Shown here: one piece after another, positions 49,145 to 59,109 of the stretch
How the letters are laid out: every line of letters starts with the position of its first letter
Position numbering within the stretch: position 1 is the stretch's first letter
Assembly: GCF_027574615.1 (NCBI RefSeq)
Contig: NC_072487.1
Span: 68,852,790 to 68,916,789 of the forward strand
Source: Eptesicus fuscus
Taxonomy: Eukaryota > Chordata > Mammalia > Chiroptera > Vespertilionidae
Direction: 5' to 3'
DNA length: 64,000 nucleotides
Made by a program: the position numbers and the translations under genes
The notes under the pieces: model-generated
Told to the model about the DNA's origin: nothing
The model's input: only the letters and a program-made list of their open reading frames with translations
Databases searched by the model: none

Positions 49145-49470
49145 AGCAGCAGTGCCAGCCAACAGGAATATAATGTGAGAATATATATAACCTTAGATTT
49201 CCATTAGTCAAAATAAAGAAATGAAAAGAAGCAGCTAAAGATAATATGAATTATCTATTTCATTGAACCCAGTAGAACTAAAATATCCATGTTTCAGCCT
49301 GTAATAAATATAAAAACTATTAATGGATACTTTATATTCTTTCATACTGAGCCTTCGAAATCCGGTGTGGATTTGACACTTCCAGCCCATCTCAATTCAG
49401 ACCAGCCACTGTTCAATTGCCCAAGAGCCACAGGTGGCCAATGGCCACCGTACTACACAGCACAGGCGTA
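49145..49470 (+). mobile_element. hAT-like relic (tentative)
   Basis: It carries CTTCGAAATCCGGTGTGGAT and CCACAGGTGGCCAATGGCCA, the same old family as the 43620 relic but fuller. Confidence 0.45.
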
Positions 49471-50519
49471 GAGTCTCACTTTGCAAACCAACTTTTTAAG
49501 AAACTGCCTTCCTTCCTGGTGTCAGAAAGGGGATGAACCATATTCATTCAACTGTATTTAGATGCAGAGAAAGTGGAGTGGGTGTCCTTGCTTCTCCCTG
49601 GGTCCCACGGAGACCACGTCAGTTGCTCCTGTAAGTGGAGCTGACACATGATACAGACTTGAAAGAGTTGAAGTCATGTCCGTGCTGACCCGTGTCCCTC
49701 AGACTCACTCACCACGGCAACCTCCAGGAAAGAGAGAAAAAGGAACAGAGGCCGATGAGTTCTGTGGGGGCAGAGCCCAATTGCAAGTTGTCCTTGCAGA
49801 ATTAGAAAGCCACTCATTTGCTTTCTCGTTTCAGTTAGGAAAATTAGAAAGCTTTGGTCACGTAACCCATATGCCAACTTGAGTCAACCCAAACAAATCT
49901 CTGCAAGATGGGCACAACCGTCAGGTCTCCATGTCCCCCTTTAACCCTGATGGGCCCCAGGGAAGTGGGTCTATTGGTCCCACTTGACCGATGAAGAAAC
50001 TGGGCTCCGGAAAGAGTCTACAGCCCGTCCCAAATGCAGCACAGCTATTGAGTCAAAGAGTCAGAACTGGGTTCAGTTAAACAATTATTTCTTGGAAATC
50101 TCTTATGTGCCTGACCTTGGCTAGACTATGTAGAAGTAATACAGCCCAGCATAACACATTCCACAAGGCAGTGATCCATAACCATCGGGGTTGTGGGACT
50201 ATGTGAAAATTTGGTGAAAACTATAGACCCTCTCCCTAGGGGTAGAAACACACACAGACACACATGCCTATGAACCTAAACACACGCAGTCTTTGCATGT
50301 AAGTCTACAAATTTCAGAGAGTTCAAGTTAAGAATTCCTACCCAGTGTAATTAGATATGAGTTCCATCTGATTTCACATAGTAAGCAACTAGTTTTTAAG
50401 CCAGCTGGGGCCCGAGGGTGCAACTGTGCTCTGGCAGAATCCGAATCTGGGTTTCAGGGTAGGAACCGGAAAATTGGGCTGCTGTGCTCAGCTGAGAGCC
50501 TCTGATCTCTCTATTGCAG

Positions 50520-51929
50520 GCCGCCTGGACACTAGGCCTTTCTGCAGCGGCCGGGGCAACTTCAGCACCGAAGGGTGCGGCTGTGTTTGCGAGCCTGGCT
50601 GGAAAGGCCCCAACTGCTCTGAGCCTGAATGTCCCGGCAACTGTCACCTGCAAGGCCAGTGCCTCGACGGGCAGTGCATCTGCGACCAGGGCTTCACCGG
50701 GGAGGACTGCAGCCAGCTGGCCTGCCCCAGTGACTGCAACGACCAGGGCAAGTGCGTGAATGGGGTCTGTGTCTGCTTCGAAGGCTACACCGGGGCTGAC
50801 TGCAGCCAGGAGCTGTGCCCGGTGCCCTGCAGCGAGGAGCACGGCAGGTGCGTGGACGGCCGGTGCGTGTGCCAGGACGGCTTTGCGGGTGAGGACTGCA
50901 ACGAGCCCCTGTGCCTCAACAACTGCTACAATCGCGGGCGCTGCGTGGAGAACGAGTGCGTGTGCGACGAGGGCTTCACGGGCGAGGACTGCAGCGAGCT
51001 CATCTGCCCCAACGACTGCTTCGACCGGGGCCGCTGTGTCAACGGCACCTGCTACTGCGAAGAAGGCTTCACGGGGGAGGACTGTGGGCAGCTCACCTGC
51101 CCCAACTCCTGCCACGGCCAGGGCCGGTGCGAGGAGGGCCAGTGCGTGTGCGACGAGGGCTTTGCAGGCGTGGACTGCAGTGAGAAGAGGTGTCCCGCCG
51201 ACTGCCACAACCACGGCCGCTGCATCGCCGGGCAGTGCGAGTGTGACGACGGTTTCACGGGCGCTGACTGCAGTGAGCTCAGATGCCCCAAAGGCTGCAG
51301 CGGCCACGGCCACTGCGTCAACGGGCAGTGTGTGTGCGACGACGGCTACACCGGGGAGGACTGCAGCCAGCTGCGGTGCCCCAACGACTGTCACAGCCGG
51401 GGCCGCTGCATCAAGGGGAAGTGTGTGTGCGAGCAGGGCTTCCAGGGCTACGACTGCAGTGAGATGAGCTGCCCCAATGACTGCCACCAGCACGGCCGCT
51501 GCGTGAACGGCATGTGTGTCTGTGACGACGGCTACACGGGCGAGGACTGCCGGGATCTGCGGTGCCCCAAGGACTGCAGCCACCGGGGCCGCTGCGTGGA
51601 GGGGCGGTGCGTGTGTGAGGACGGCTTCACCGGCCGCGACTGTGCAGAGCTGTCCTGTCCTGGGGACTGCCATGGCCAGGGTCGCTGCGTGAACGGGCAG
51701 TGCGTGTGCCACGAAGGCTTCATGGGCAAAGACTGCAAGGAGCGGAGGTGTCCCAGCGACTGTAACGGCCGCGGCCGATGCGTGGACGGCCAGTGCGTCT
51801 GCCACGAGGGCTTCGTGGGCCTGGACTGTGGGCAGCGCTCCTGCCCCAATGACTGCAGTCACTGGGGGCAGTGCATCGCAGGCCGCTGCATCTGCAATGA
51901 GGGCTACACCGGGGAGGACTGCTCAGAGG
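50520..51929 (+). CDS. TNC: TNC exon 3: 14.5 EGF-like repeats
   Basis: The acceptor is CTATTGCAG and the donor is GAGG|GTGAGT; at 1410 nt it is phase 1 at both ends, encoding residues 153-622 plus one base. It starts with a half EGF unit (RLDTRPFCSGRG) followed by 14 complete tenascin-type EGF repeats of about 31 residues. Each has six cysteines in the pattern CPxDC...GRCVxGxCxCxxGFxGxDC. Sequons include NFS (166), NCS and NGT. These repeats form the rigid arm and are reported as low-affinity EGFR ligands. The exon is very GC- and CpG-rich, which leaves long spurious ORFs open in other frames on both strands. The count of 14.5 equals human TNC. Part of repeats 4-5 (50946-51012) is duplicated in intron 3. 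Confidence 0.98.
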
Positions 51930-52014
51930 GTGAGTACCAGAGCTCCCACCAGGGGGATGAGGCTGTGACTGACTGTACACCTGGTGTGTGTGAATATTGA
52001 ACACACACACTAAC

Positions 52015-52180
52015 TCTTTGAAGGGCCTGATTATTCACCTGCTGATGAGCTACCTATTTAAAGTCTCAGAGGCTCAGAGAGGTTATGGAATTGTCCCAAG
52101 GACACACAGCTAATAGATCACAAAGCTGATATCTGAGTCTGCCTAGCTCATCTACACTGAGGTTAACACCCATGCCCAGT
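52015..52180 (-). repeat. MIR SINE relic
   Basis: GGCTCAGAGAGGTTATGGAA and AGGACACACAGCTAATAGAT. Confidence 0.65.
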
Positions 52181-52690
52181 AGAGGAAATGATAACCTCCC
52201 TTTTGTTAAGCACCAACTTTCTTTCCTACTTCCCACTTCCCACTGACAGCAAATCAGTAATAAACTCAATCCCTCTATTCGGAGGGAGGTAAAAAATCAG
52301 CTACATTGACTGAGCAGTAAGACTTTATAAAACAAACTGTTTTCCATGCACACTCAACTAAAGACTAAATGCTGATCACTTACGAGTCAGGCCCGTCTCT
52401 TACATCATCTTCTCTGCATTGTCTTTGATCCCAAGGATTGTGAGATCCTTAAAGGAGCATTACCCCTACAGTTAACACAAGGCGTGGTGTACAGTTGTGT
52501 TCAGTAAACACTGGTTGAGTGAAAACACCACAAAGACCAAAAATGCTTAGTGAGGGTCTTCTTTCTACTTCTCTCATCCATCCATATTACAGTGGTCACC
52601 ATGGAGAATTTCTACCTTGATTAAGACTATTGGTAGATAGATAAGAATATATAAATGGCTGTGGGTTTAATGTGGTCAAGGCAGAACAGC

Positions 52691-52757
52691 TGGAGAACGA
52701 GTGCGTGTGCGACGAGGGCTTCATGGGCGAGGACTGCAGCGAGCTCATCTGCCCCAA
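52691..52757 (+). pseudogene. Duplicated fragment of TNC EGF-repeat exon in intron 3
   Basis: These 67 bases match exon 3 positions 50946-51012 at 66 of 67 sites. The only difference, 50979 C to 52724 T, is a CpG to TpG change. In frame it reads ENECVCDEGFMGEDCSELIC, the end of EGF-4 and start of EGF-5. Homology stops abruptly at both ends and there is no convincing polypyrimidine tract or acceptor before it. It is therefore a dead copy or templated insertion rather than a working exon. Confidence 0.9.
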
Positions 52758-52761
52758 ACAT

Positions 52762-52863
52762 CTAATTGTTTCACTTTTTAGATGTGAGTCCCAAATTGGA
52801 TGAGATGAGCTAAGCTGGGCAAGTCCCTCTACCTCACTCACATCTAGAAAGTGAAACAATTAG
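52762..52863. repeat. Inverted duplication next to the exon fragment
   Basis: The left arm 52762-52789 is the reverse complement of the right arm 52836-52863 at 27 of 28 positions, with a 46-bp spacer. The right arm sits in a MIR/L2-like context (GCTGGGCAAGTCCCTCTACC just before it), so it is probably the original and the left arm the copy. Confidence 0.85.
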
Positions 52864-53223
52864 ACCAGATGAGCGCAGAATACCTTCTGAGTGCGAAGGA
52901 TGTGTGACTTGAAGTGCAGAGCAGGGAGCTAAGCTCAGGCTGCCCCTTCCCATGCAGATGGCCTGGCTCTGAACAAGGGTCCAAGGAATGGAGACGTGGA
53001 GGAGCTGGGTCACAAAGAACCCTCAAGGCTACCCTGCAGCCCTGACACCACAGCCTAAAGGCGGTGACACCACCGGAGGTTTTAAAGATGGGTGGCAGCA
53101 AGGGCTCCCCCATGAGTTCTGCATGTTAGAAAACGGAAGCTGGACCTCTGTGACTGCCAGTGGAAGGGAGACTCTACAGGGCCCATTACTGACCCCAGCT
53201 GTCCCCTTCCTCTTTCCTACCAG

Positions 53224-53487
53224 TGTCCCCTCCCAAAGACCTCATTGTGACAGAAGTGACAGAGGAGACTGTGAACCTGGCCTGGGAGAATGAGATGCGG
53301 GTCACAGAGTACCTCATCATGTACACGCCCACCCACGAGGACGGCCTGGAGATACAGTTCCGGGTCCCCGGGGACCAGACGTCCACCACCATCCAGGAGC
53401 TGGAGCCTGGCGTGGAGTACTTTATCCGAGTGTTCGCCATCCTGGAGAACAAGAGGAGCATTCCCGTCAGCGCAAGGGTGGCCACTT
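53224..53487 (+). CDS. TNC: TNC exon 4: fibronectin type III domain 1
   Basis: The acceptor is TCCTACCAG and the donor is ACTT|GTGAGT; at 264 nt it is phase 1-1. It encodes residues 623-710 plus one base: one full FNIII beta-sandwich beginning VSPPKDLIVTEVTEE. The conserved Trp is in NLAWENE, and ELEPGVEYFIRVFAI carries the Leu and Tyr of the FNIII core. The intact GDQTST loop and the VSARVATY end match mammalian FN1 closely. The stop in the ORF read past the exon comes from intron sequence (TGA just after the donor). Confidence 0.97.
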
Positions 53488-53660
53488 GTGAGTGAGCAGA
53501 ACCGCCCTCGGCAGCCTCAACTGCCCTCCCATTGCCCAGGGCATAACTTGTCACCTTGCCTTTGCCCCATAGCTCCATAGCTGTCCTTACAGTTACACCA
53601 ATTAAGACCCTGGAATCCAATGAAGCCCCCTAAATATTTTCTTAAATTCCTCATTTCCCA

Positions 53661-53878
53661 GGCCAGTGTGGCTCGGTAGGTTGGGCATCATCCCATGCAT
53701 CAAAAGGTTGCCAGTTTTGATTCCTGATCAGAACACATGCCAGGGTTTCAAGCTCAATCTCTGGTAGGAGGCGTGCAGGAGGCAGCCGATCAATGTTTTG
53801 CTCATATCGATGTTGTTCTCTCTCACCCTCTCCCTTCCTCTCTCTCTAAATTTCAATAAGAAATTCTTAAAAAACAAC
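53661..53878 (+). mobile_element. Ves SINE (sense)
   Basis: Head GGCCAGTGTGGCTCGGTAGG, box B TTTTGATTCCTGATCAG, a CT-rich tail and a final A-rich end. Confidence 0.9.
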
Positions 53879-53894
53879 AAAAAAAGAAACTCCT

Positions 53895-54075
53895 CATACA
53901 CTAACTCACAATAACCTTCTAAGATAGGAGCTATTGTTAACCCATTTTACAGATGAGAAAACCGAGACTCCTAACAGTTGAGCATCTCATCCCAAATCAC
54001 ACAATTAATAAGTGGTGGAGATGGGATTTGAACCCTGGCAGTCCAGTTGCAGATTTATGCTCTTAACCACTCTAT
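53895..54075 (-). repeat. MIR SINE relic
   Basis: CCCATTTTACAGATGAGAAA and GATGGGATTTGAACCCTGGC; well preserved. Confidence 0.85.
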
Positions 54076-54234
54076 TCCATACTATATTCCTGTGAAACTC
54101 ACTGTTTATATATATATTTAAAAGTAGAAACACTAGAAGTTCAAGTTATTCCTTTAAGAATCCAACATCAGTATAATTTTCTTCCTACCTGAAAAGTAAG
54201 TTAGGCTAGAATGTGGTAATTTTATTTTATTTTT

Positions 54235-54480
54235 TGCTTAGTCATAATAACATTGACTGCCATATTAAACTTGTGCTACATGCCAGGAACCATGCCTAGC
54301 AGTCTACATGCAATATACCACTCAGTCCCAAAACATTCCCAAGGGACATGTTCTTCTCCCAAGGGAAGAAACTGAGACTTGGGGCATTTTGTACAACTTT
54401 CCCATGTACACAACATGTGTAACTGCAGAGCTGAAATTCTAACCAAGTCTGTCTGATTCCAAAGCCTATGCACCTATTAG
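54235..54480 (-). repeat. MIR SINE relic
   Basis: TTCTCCCAAGGGAAGAAACT and AGCTGAAATTCTAACCAAGT. Confidence 0.6.
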
Positions 54481-54711
54481 GTTTAAGCACATGAAATTGC
54501 CCAGATTTAACCATATGGTTGGTCCTAACATTAATTTTCATGCTGCCGCGCAGTAGACAGCATCCCAGAAGAACCTTTAAGTAGACCCCAGCTCAGATGC
54601 TCAGCCCCTGACTAGGGCAGGCGCCCGCCCCTGGGTTCAGCAGAACAGGGCTTTGTGGCCTCCACCATACATGTCGCCATCCTTACCTCCTCTCCGTGCT
54701 CTTCCTGACAG

Positions 54712-54827
54712 ACTTGCCTGCACCTGAAGGCCTCAAATTCAAGTCCATCAAGGAGACATCTGTGGAAGTTGAGTGGGATCCTCTGGACATCGCTTTCGAA
54801 ACGTGGGAGATCATCTTCCGGAATATG
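54712..54827 (+). CDS. TNC: TNC exon 5: first half of FNIII domain 2
   Basis: The acceptor is CTTCCTGACAG and the donor is AATATG|GTAGGG; at 116 nt it enters in phase 1 and leaves in phase 0, completing Y711 to M749. The protein runs LPAPEGLKFKSIKETSVEVE then WDPLDIAFETWEIIFRNM, the A to C' strands of FN2. The donor GTAGGG is weaker than its neighbours but matches the known exon junction. Confidence 0.96.
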
Positions 54828-55536
54828 GTAGGGAGCTCAAAGCAGTGGGCGTGCAAGAGTCTAGGAGATGGTCAGAGGCCTCCGCAGACCTTCATATCAA
54901 CTCTAGTTCTTTGGCTCCTGGTGGGGGACAGGGCTCCGATTGGCCCTTGTATGTTCCCGTACACATTATTTTTAAGTGATTTTAATAAGTCAGTAAGCAT
55001 GGAACTTGGGACTGAGGGCCTAGACAAATAGAAGTTCAGTCATCTCTAAGTTTCAGATATTTCTCATTGAAGATCTCTTGTCAGAGGCAAAGGGAAGAAA
55101 TGATCTCTGTTTCAAAATGCCTCTGAGCCTAAAGTACATGTGAGGTGGGGAAGTGGGTTCCTGAGTTCGAGCCCAGGTTCTGCCACTAACCATGTGACTA
55201 GGGGACACTCACCCATAGGAGTGAGGGTGCTGGCTTCTTATTTTTTCAAAGGAGTGAGTAAGCCTGCGGATCCAGAATCGCTTTGGCTCTCACATTTTGC
55301 CCTTGACTTGAGTGTCAAAGAGGTGAGTAGAGAAGTTTATGAGAGAGAAACACACTTGAGAAATGTCTGCATCATTTCTGCATCCTCAGCATCTACCAAA
55401 CCGATTCGACATCTAATAAGCGCTTAGGGAATAGAGGAGAGAATAAAAGAGGAATGAATCAAAGTGAAATGAATAATCACATAAATGAAGAGGCTGGCAC
55501 CTCCTCTAGGCCTTATCAAGGGCTCCTATCTTTCAG
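54828..55536 (+). other. TNC: TNC intron 5 (phase 0)
   Basis: This 0.7-kb intron splits FN2. It has a MIR-like fragment around 55140-55200 (GAGTTCGAGCCCAGGTTCTG). Nothing else was recognised. Confidence 0.85.
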
Positions 55537-55693
55537 AATAAAGAAGACGAGGAAGAGATCACCAAAAGCCTGAGGAGGCCGGAGACCACATACCGGCAAA
55601 CTGGCCTAGCCCCTGGACAGGAATATGAGATATCCCTGCACATCGTGAAAAACAATACTCGGGGCCCGGGCCTGAAAAGGGTGACAACCACCC
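55537..55693 (+). CDS. TNC: TNC exon 6: second half of FNIII domain 2
   Basis: The acceptor is ATCTTTCAG and the donor is ACCC|GTGAGT; at 157 nt it goes from phase 0 to phase 1. It starts NKEDEEEITKSLRRPETTYR and ends EYEISLHIVKNNTRGPGLKR then VTTT, residues 750-801 plus one base. NNT is a conserved sequon. Exons 5 and 6 together give 91 residues, one FNIII domain. Confidence 0.96.
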
Positions 55694-55789
55694 GTGAGTA
55701 TCGCCTTTGATATCGCTGACACAATGACAACGCTGACTGTAACTCATTGCATTTCTGGTCAATAGCATGCCTTCTTATATAGCACCTGA

Positions 55790-56160
55790 ATCAATTAGCT
55801 TTTGCTACGTAAAAAACAAGCCCAAAACTGAGTGGCTTAAAACAATAATTCTGCACATCGGTGCTTTAGGATTGGGCTCAACTGGACCATTTTTCTGTTC
55901 TTGACTGGGCTCACTTATGCATCTTTGTGGGCTGGGGGCTGGTTGATCTAGAATGGCCTCAGCCTCGATGCCTTTCTGCTCCACTGGCCTCTCAGCCTCC
56001 TAGATACTACCCTGGCCCTGCTCTGATAGTAGCTGACATTAAATTGGCATTAATATTACTTCTGCCTGAGCAAATCTCAAGGCCAGTCCAGATATAAGGG
56101 ATGGGGAAACGGATCTATTTCTTGGGGAGCTTCAACATCACATGCCAACGTGGCGTGGAT
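55790..56160. repeat. Old interspersed repeat, family not named
   Basis: CAAAACTGAGTGGCTTAAAA then GGGCTCACTTATGCATC and TCTAGAATGGCCTCAGCCTC; the same broad class as the elements at 12108 and 28870. Confidence 0.5.
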
Positions 56161-56248
56161 GCCAGGTAATTGAGACCACTGCCACATGATCTACCACATC
56201 ATCTCATTTAATATTAGCACCAGGCCTGTGAAAGAGGTAGGGCAAATA

Positions 56249-56333
56249 CCGTATTTTCTGGCATATAAGACGACTGGGCGTATAGAAGATTTTCCTGGGT
56301 TAAAAAGTCATCTTACATGCCGGAAAATAACGG
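56249..56333. mobile_element. Foldback MITE, TA target
   Basis: It is almost wholly an inverted repeat of about 29 bp per arm. The left arm reads CCGTATTTTCTGGCATATAA then GACGACT. The right arm is its imperfect reverse complement, ending GCCGGAAAATAACGG. TA duplications lie at 56247-56248 and 56334-56335. Target and form suggest a Tc1/mariner-type origin. It interrupts a MIR relic. Confidence 0.85.
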
Positions 56334-56375
56334 TATTAATGTTATTATTTTTTAAGAGTAGAAACTGAGGCTTAG

Positions 56376-56884
56376 AGAAAGACACACCGCTGCTGGAGTG
56401 TCTGAGCCTGTTGGCCCAGCCCGGGGTCACAGGGACCGAGTGGCGAGGCTGGATCTGCCCCCTCCGGCGGAGGATCCAGCCTCGCCACTCCGCTGCTGCT
56501 GGAGTGTCTGGGCCTGTCAGCCTGGCCGGGGGCCGCGGGAGCCCAGCGGTGAGGCTAGATCCGCCGCTGTTGTAGTGTCTGGGCCTGTCAGCCCCTCCAT
56601 GAGGCTGGATTCTGCGTCCAGGGGGCACACGCAAATTGTCCCCTCAGGAGTTCGGCCGGGAGACCAGGAGTTCGATCACTTGCTATGATGTGTGCTGACC
56701 ACCAGGGAGCAGCGTGGAATGAAGGAAGACCCCAGCCAGCAGCCAGCAGCCGGGGAAGGCAGGCCCCAGCCAGCAGCTGGCAGCTAGCAGCTGTGGAAGG
56801 GAGGCCCCGGCCCTGATCATCCCTGATCGCTGGCCAGGCCTAGGGACCCTACCCGTGCATGAATTTCGTGCACTGGGCCTCTAG
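56376..56884 (+). mobile_element. Helitron, 3' portion with CTAG end
   Basis: It ends GTGCATGAATTTCGTGCACT then GGGCCTCTAG at 56884, followed by T. The 5' limit is uncertain; the left part carries three repeats of GAGTGTCTGGGCCTGTCAG-like sequence (about 56390, 56493, 56567) and a hairpin around 56440-56490. A degraded CTCF-like core CCACCAGGGAGCA lies at about 56700. Confidence 0.75.
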
Positions 56885-56975
56885 TGATAATAATAAGAGA
56901 ACCACCACCTGTGATGTAGCTGACAGGTTGTAGGCTCCCTGCCAGATGCTCTGCAAACATTGCCTCCTTTACTTC

Positions 56976-57195
56976 TTTTTAAAATATATTTGTATTGATT
57001 TCAGAGAGGAAGGGAGAGGGAGAGAGAGACACACACATCAATGATGAGAGAGAATCATTGATCGGCTGCCTCCAGCATGCCCCACACTGAGGATTAAGCC
57101 TGCAACCCAGGCATGTGCCCTGACCTGGGCATGTGAATCGAGCCAGTGACCCCCTGGTTCATAGGTTGACACAACCACTGAGCCATGCTGGCCGG
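56976..57195 (-). mobile_element. Ves SINE (antisense)
   Basis: Reversed head AACCACTGAGCCATGCTGGC at the right end, GA-rich AGGGAGAGGGAGAGAGAGAC at the left. It sits in a decayed MIR. Confidence 0.9.
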
Positions 57196-57419
57196 ACTGT
57201 CTCCTTTCAAAAAAAGCAACAAACCCTACAAGGTAGTATCAGCCCTACTTATAGCTTGTTGAATAGGACATTGAAGATCAGAAACATAAAATAAGGTCCG
57301 GGGGTCAATATTACACTGATATATGCATACGTAGATGGGATGGCTGCCTCTCTCTGCTCAGCGCCGGCACTGTCCACTCTCTGAAGCAGCTCTGTCGCTC
57401 TGTCCTCTGCCCGTCACAG

Positions 57420-57689
57420 GCTTGGACGCTCCCAGCCAGATCGAGGTGAAAGACGTCACGGACACCACTGCGCTGGTCACCTGGTTCAAGCCTCTGGCTG
57501 AGATCGACAGCATCGAGCTCTCCTATGGGATCAAAGACGCGCCGGGCGACCGCACCACCATCGACCTCACGCACGATGAGAACCAGTACTCTATCGGGAA
57601 CCTGAAGCCAGACACCGAGTACGAGGTGTCCCTCATCTCCCGCCGGGGCGACATGTCCAGCAACCCTGCCAAAGAGACCTTCACAACAG
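57420..57689 (+). CDS. TNC: TNC exon 7: fibronectin type III domain 3 (RGD domain)
   Basis: The acceptor is CCGTCACAG and the donor is ACAG|GTAACG; at 270 nt it is phase 1-1, residues 802-891 plus one base. This is the main integrin-binding domain. The FG loop keeps SRRGDMSS with RGD at residues 877-879 (57644-57652), the site for alphaV-class and related integrins. The B-C loop motif known as AEIDGIEL, bound by alpha9beta1, reads AEIDSIEL here because codon 57509-57511 is AGC. Otherwise the domain is nearly identical to human FN3, so a sequencing or exon-model error is unlikely. Confidence 0.97.
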
Positions 57690-58685
57690 GTAACGGGCCT
57701 TCCCCGGAAATGGCACCAGCAAGGGAAGGATTGCGAGACTTCCATCCACTCTTCCCTGGGGTACCTTCCAGGCTCCTTTGACAGCAGGAAAACAAAAAGG
57801 GAATTTCCATTCCTTTAAATTTTATTTTCAAATATTGTACTGTTTAATTTTTCAAAGAAAAAAAATTCCCATATAACCTACCAAAATAAAAAGTATATAC
57901 ATATTGGCATACATAGAAGGAACTAGTCTGACACACTCAGACACAAGTCTTAGTAAAAAAATTTTAAATAAAGTTATTAAATATAGTGTGTAGAAAACAT
58001 GAATGACAAAGATGCCTCCTAATGTCTTAGCCTATGACATTTTTTTTAAAGTACCAGAGTGTCATCAGTCATTTGATAAATATTTTTTTCAGAGCTCAGT
58101 AAGCACTATATGAGTTATTAGAAATACAGTGATGAGCCCGGCCGGCGTGGCTTAGTGGTTGAGTGTTGACCTATGAACCAGGTGGTCTCAGTTCGATTCC
58201 TGGGCAGGGCACGTATCTGGGTTGTGGGCTTAATCCCCAGTAGTGGTCATGCAGACGGCAGCTGATCAGTGATTCTCTCTCATTATTGATGTTTCTAGCT
58301 CTGTCTCCCTCTCCCTTCCTCTCTGAAATCAATAAAAATATATTTAATTTAAAAAAAGAAATAGAGTGGTGAGCACAACAGGCCAGTTCTTACACTTATA
58401 GAGCTTATTTGTAAGTTTCTGTGTAGTTTTTTGTGTGTTTTTTTTAAGCACAAAATCTGAGGAAAATGTGAATGACTGAAGTATCACACACGTTAATAAT
58501 GGGGAAGGTGCCAAATATGTCGAATTTGTTTAGACCTGTGCGTCAGCTATTGAGATGGGGATGTGGCAAGTTTGTCATTTTCCTCCAATGGCAGGGACCT
58601 TTCATATCTCAGCTTGAGTTGTGGGACCGCCACTCTCTTGGTGCCTGATGTTTTCCATACAAATGTCCCTTCCTCTCCCAAACAG
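57690..58685 (+). other. TNC: TNC intron 7
   Basis: This 1.0-kb intron is AT-rich and contains one sense Ves SINE with a near-perfect target duplication. Nothing else was recognised. Confidence 0.88.
58138..58356 (+). mobile_element. Ves SINE (sense)
   Basis: Head CCGGCCGGCGTGGCTTAGTG. The 18-bp flanks AGAAATACAGTGATGAGC (about 58120) and AGAAATAGAGTGGTGAGC (58357-58374) are a target duplication with two mismatches. Confidence 0.92.
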
Positions 58686-58871
58686 GCCTGGATGCTCCCA
58701 GGAATCTTCGCCGCATCTCCCAGACAGACAACAGCGTCACCTTGGAATGGAAGAACGGCAAGGCGGCCATCGACAGCTACAGAATTAAGTACGCACCCAT
58801 CTCCGGAGGTGACCACGCCGAGGTCGAGGTCCCAAGGAGCCAACAAGCCACAACCAAGACCACACTCACAG
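58686..58871 (+). CDS. TNC: TNC exon 8: first part of FNIII domain 4
   Basis: The acceptor is CTCCCAAACAG and the donor is ACAG|GTGAGC; at 186 nt it is phase 1-1, residues 892-953 plus one base. It reads GLDAPRNLRRISQTDNSVTL, then EWKNGKAAIDSYRIKYAPIS, then GGDHAEVEVPRSQQATTKTT. Basic residues in this part of tenascin-C FN4-5 are associated with heparin and growth-factor binding in the family. Confidence 0.97.
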
Positions 58872-59109
58872 GTGAGCTCCACAGCCCAGACCCAGCCGCC
58901 CTGGGGACGTGGCCCCACTTGGCAACCCTCCAGAGAGAGAACACGTGCAGTTCCCAGCAATCCCTCGCAGGGATGTCAGTGAGTCAGTCTGCAGAACATT
59001 CTAGACACTGAAAAGCAATAGCGTCCGGGGACAGCTCAGGCCGTTTTTAAGATCTTCTGAAAGTCTTTCTGATTTGAAACTGAATTTCCACCTGCACGCT
59101 CTCTCTTAG
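58872..59109 (+). other. TNC: TNC intron 8
   Basis: This short intron of 238 bp splits FN4. No repeat or motif was recognised. Confidence 0.9.

Larger units (their letters stand above)
47808..50519 (+). other. TNC: TNC intron 2
   Basis: This 2.7-kb intron holds a MIR relic interrupted by or abutting a Ves SINE, a second MIR, a 20-nt A run at 49026-49045, and a hAT-like relic near 49145-49470. No further coding sequence was seen. Confidence 0.9.
51930..53223 (+). other. TNC: TNC intron 3
   Basis: This 1.3-kb intron contains a MIR relic after the donor, then at 52691-52757 a near-exact copy of exon 3 coding sequence beside an inverted duplication (see separate entries). The rest is unremarkable. 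Confidence 0.9.
53488..54711 (+). other. TNC: TNC intron 4
   Basis: This intron of about 1.2 kb holds a sense Ves SINE and two antisense MIR relics. Nothing else was recognised. Confidence 0.88.
55694..57419 (+). other. TNC: TNC intron 6
   Basis: This 1.7-kb intron is almost all repeats: an old interspersed repeat (55790-56160), a MIR remnant broken by a foldback MITE and a Helitron 3' part, then an antisense Ves SINE. Confidence 0.88.

Noticed and set aside
50396..51862. A 488-codon open frame on the minus strand across TNC exon 3, and a 235-codon frame at 50760-51467 on the plus strand
   Set aside because: They mirror the GC-rich, strictly periodic EGF-repeat coding sequence; stop codons are rare in the other frames and the peptides are low-complexity Ala/Val/Thr runs with no domain.
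52683..52830. Functional extra EGF mini-exon in intron 3
   Set aside because: No polypyrimidine tract or good acceptor before it, a stop (TGA) about 45 bp after the homology, and only about 22 codons of EGF sequence.
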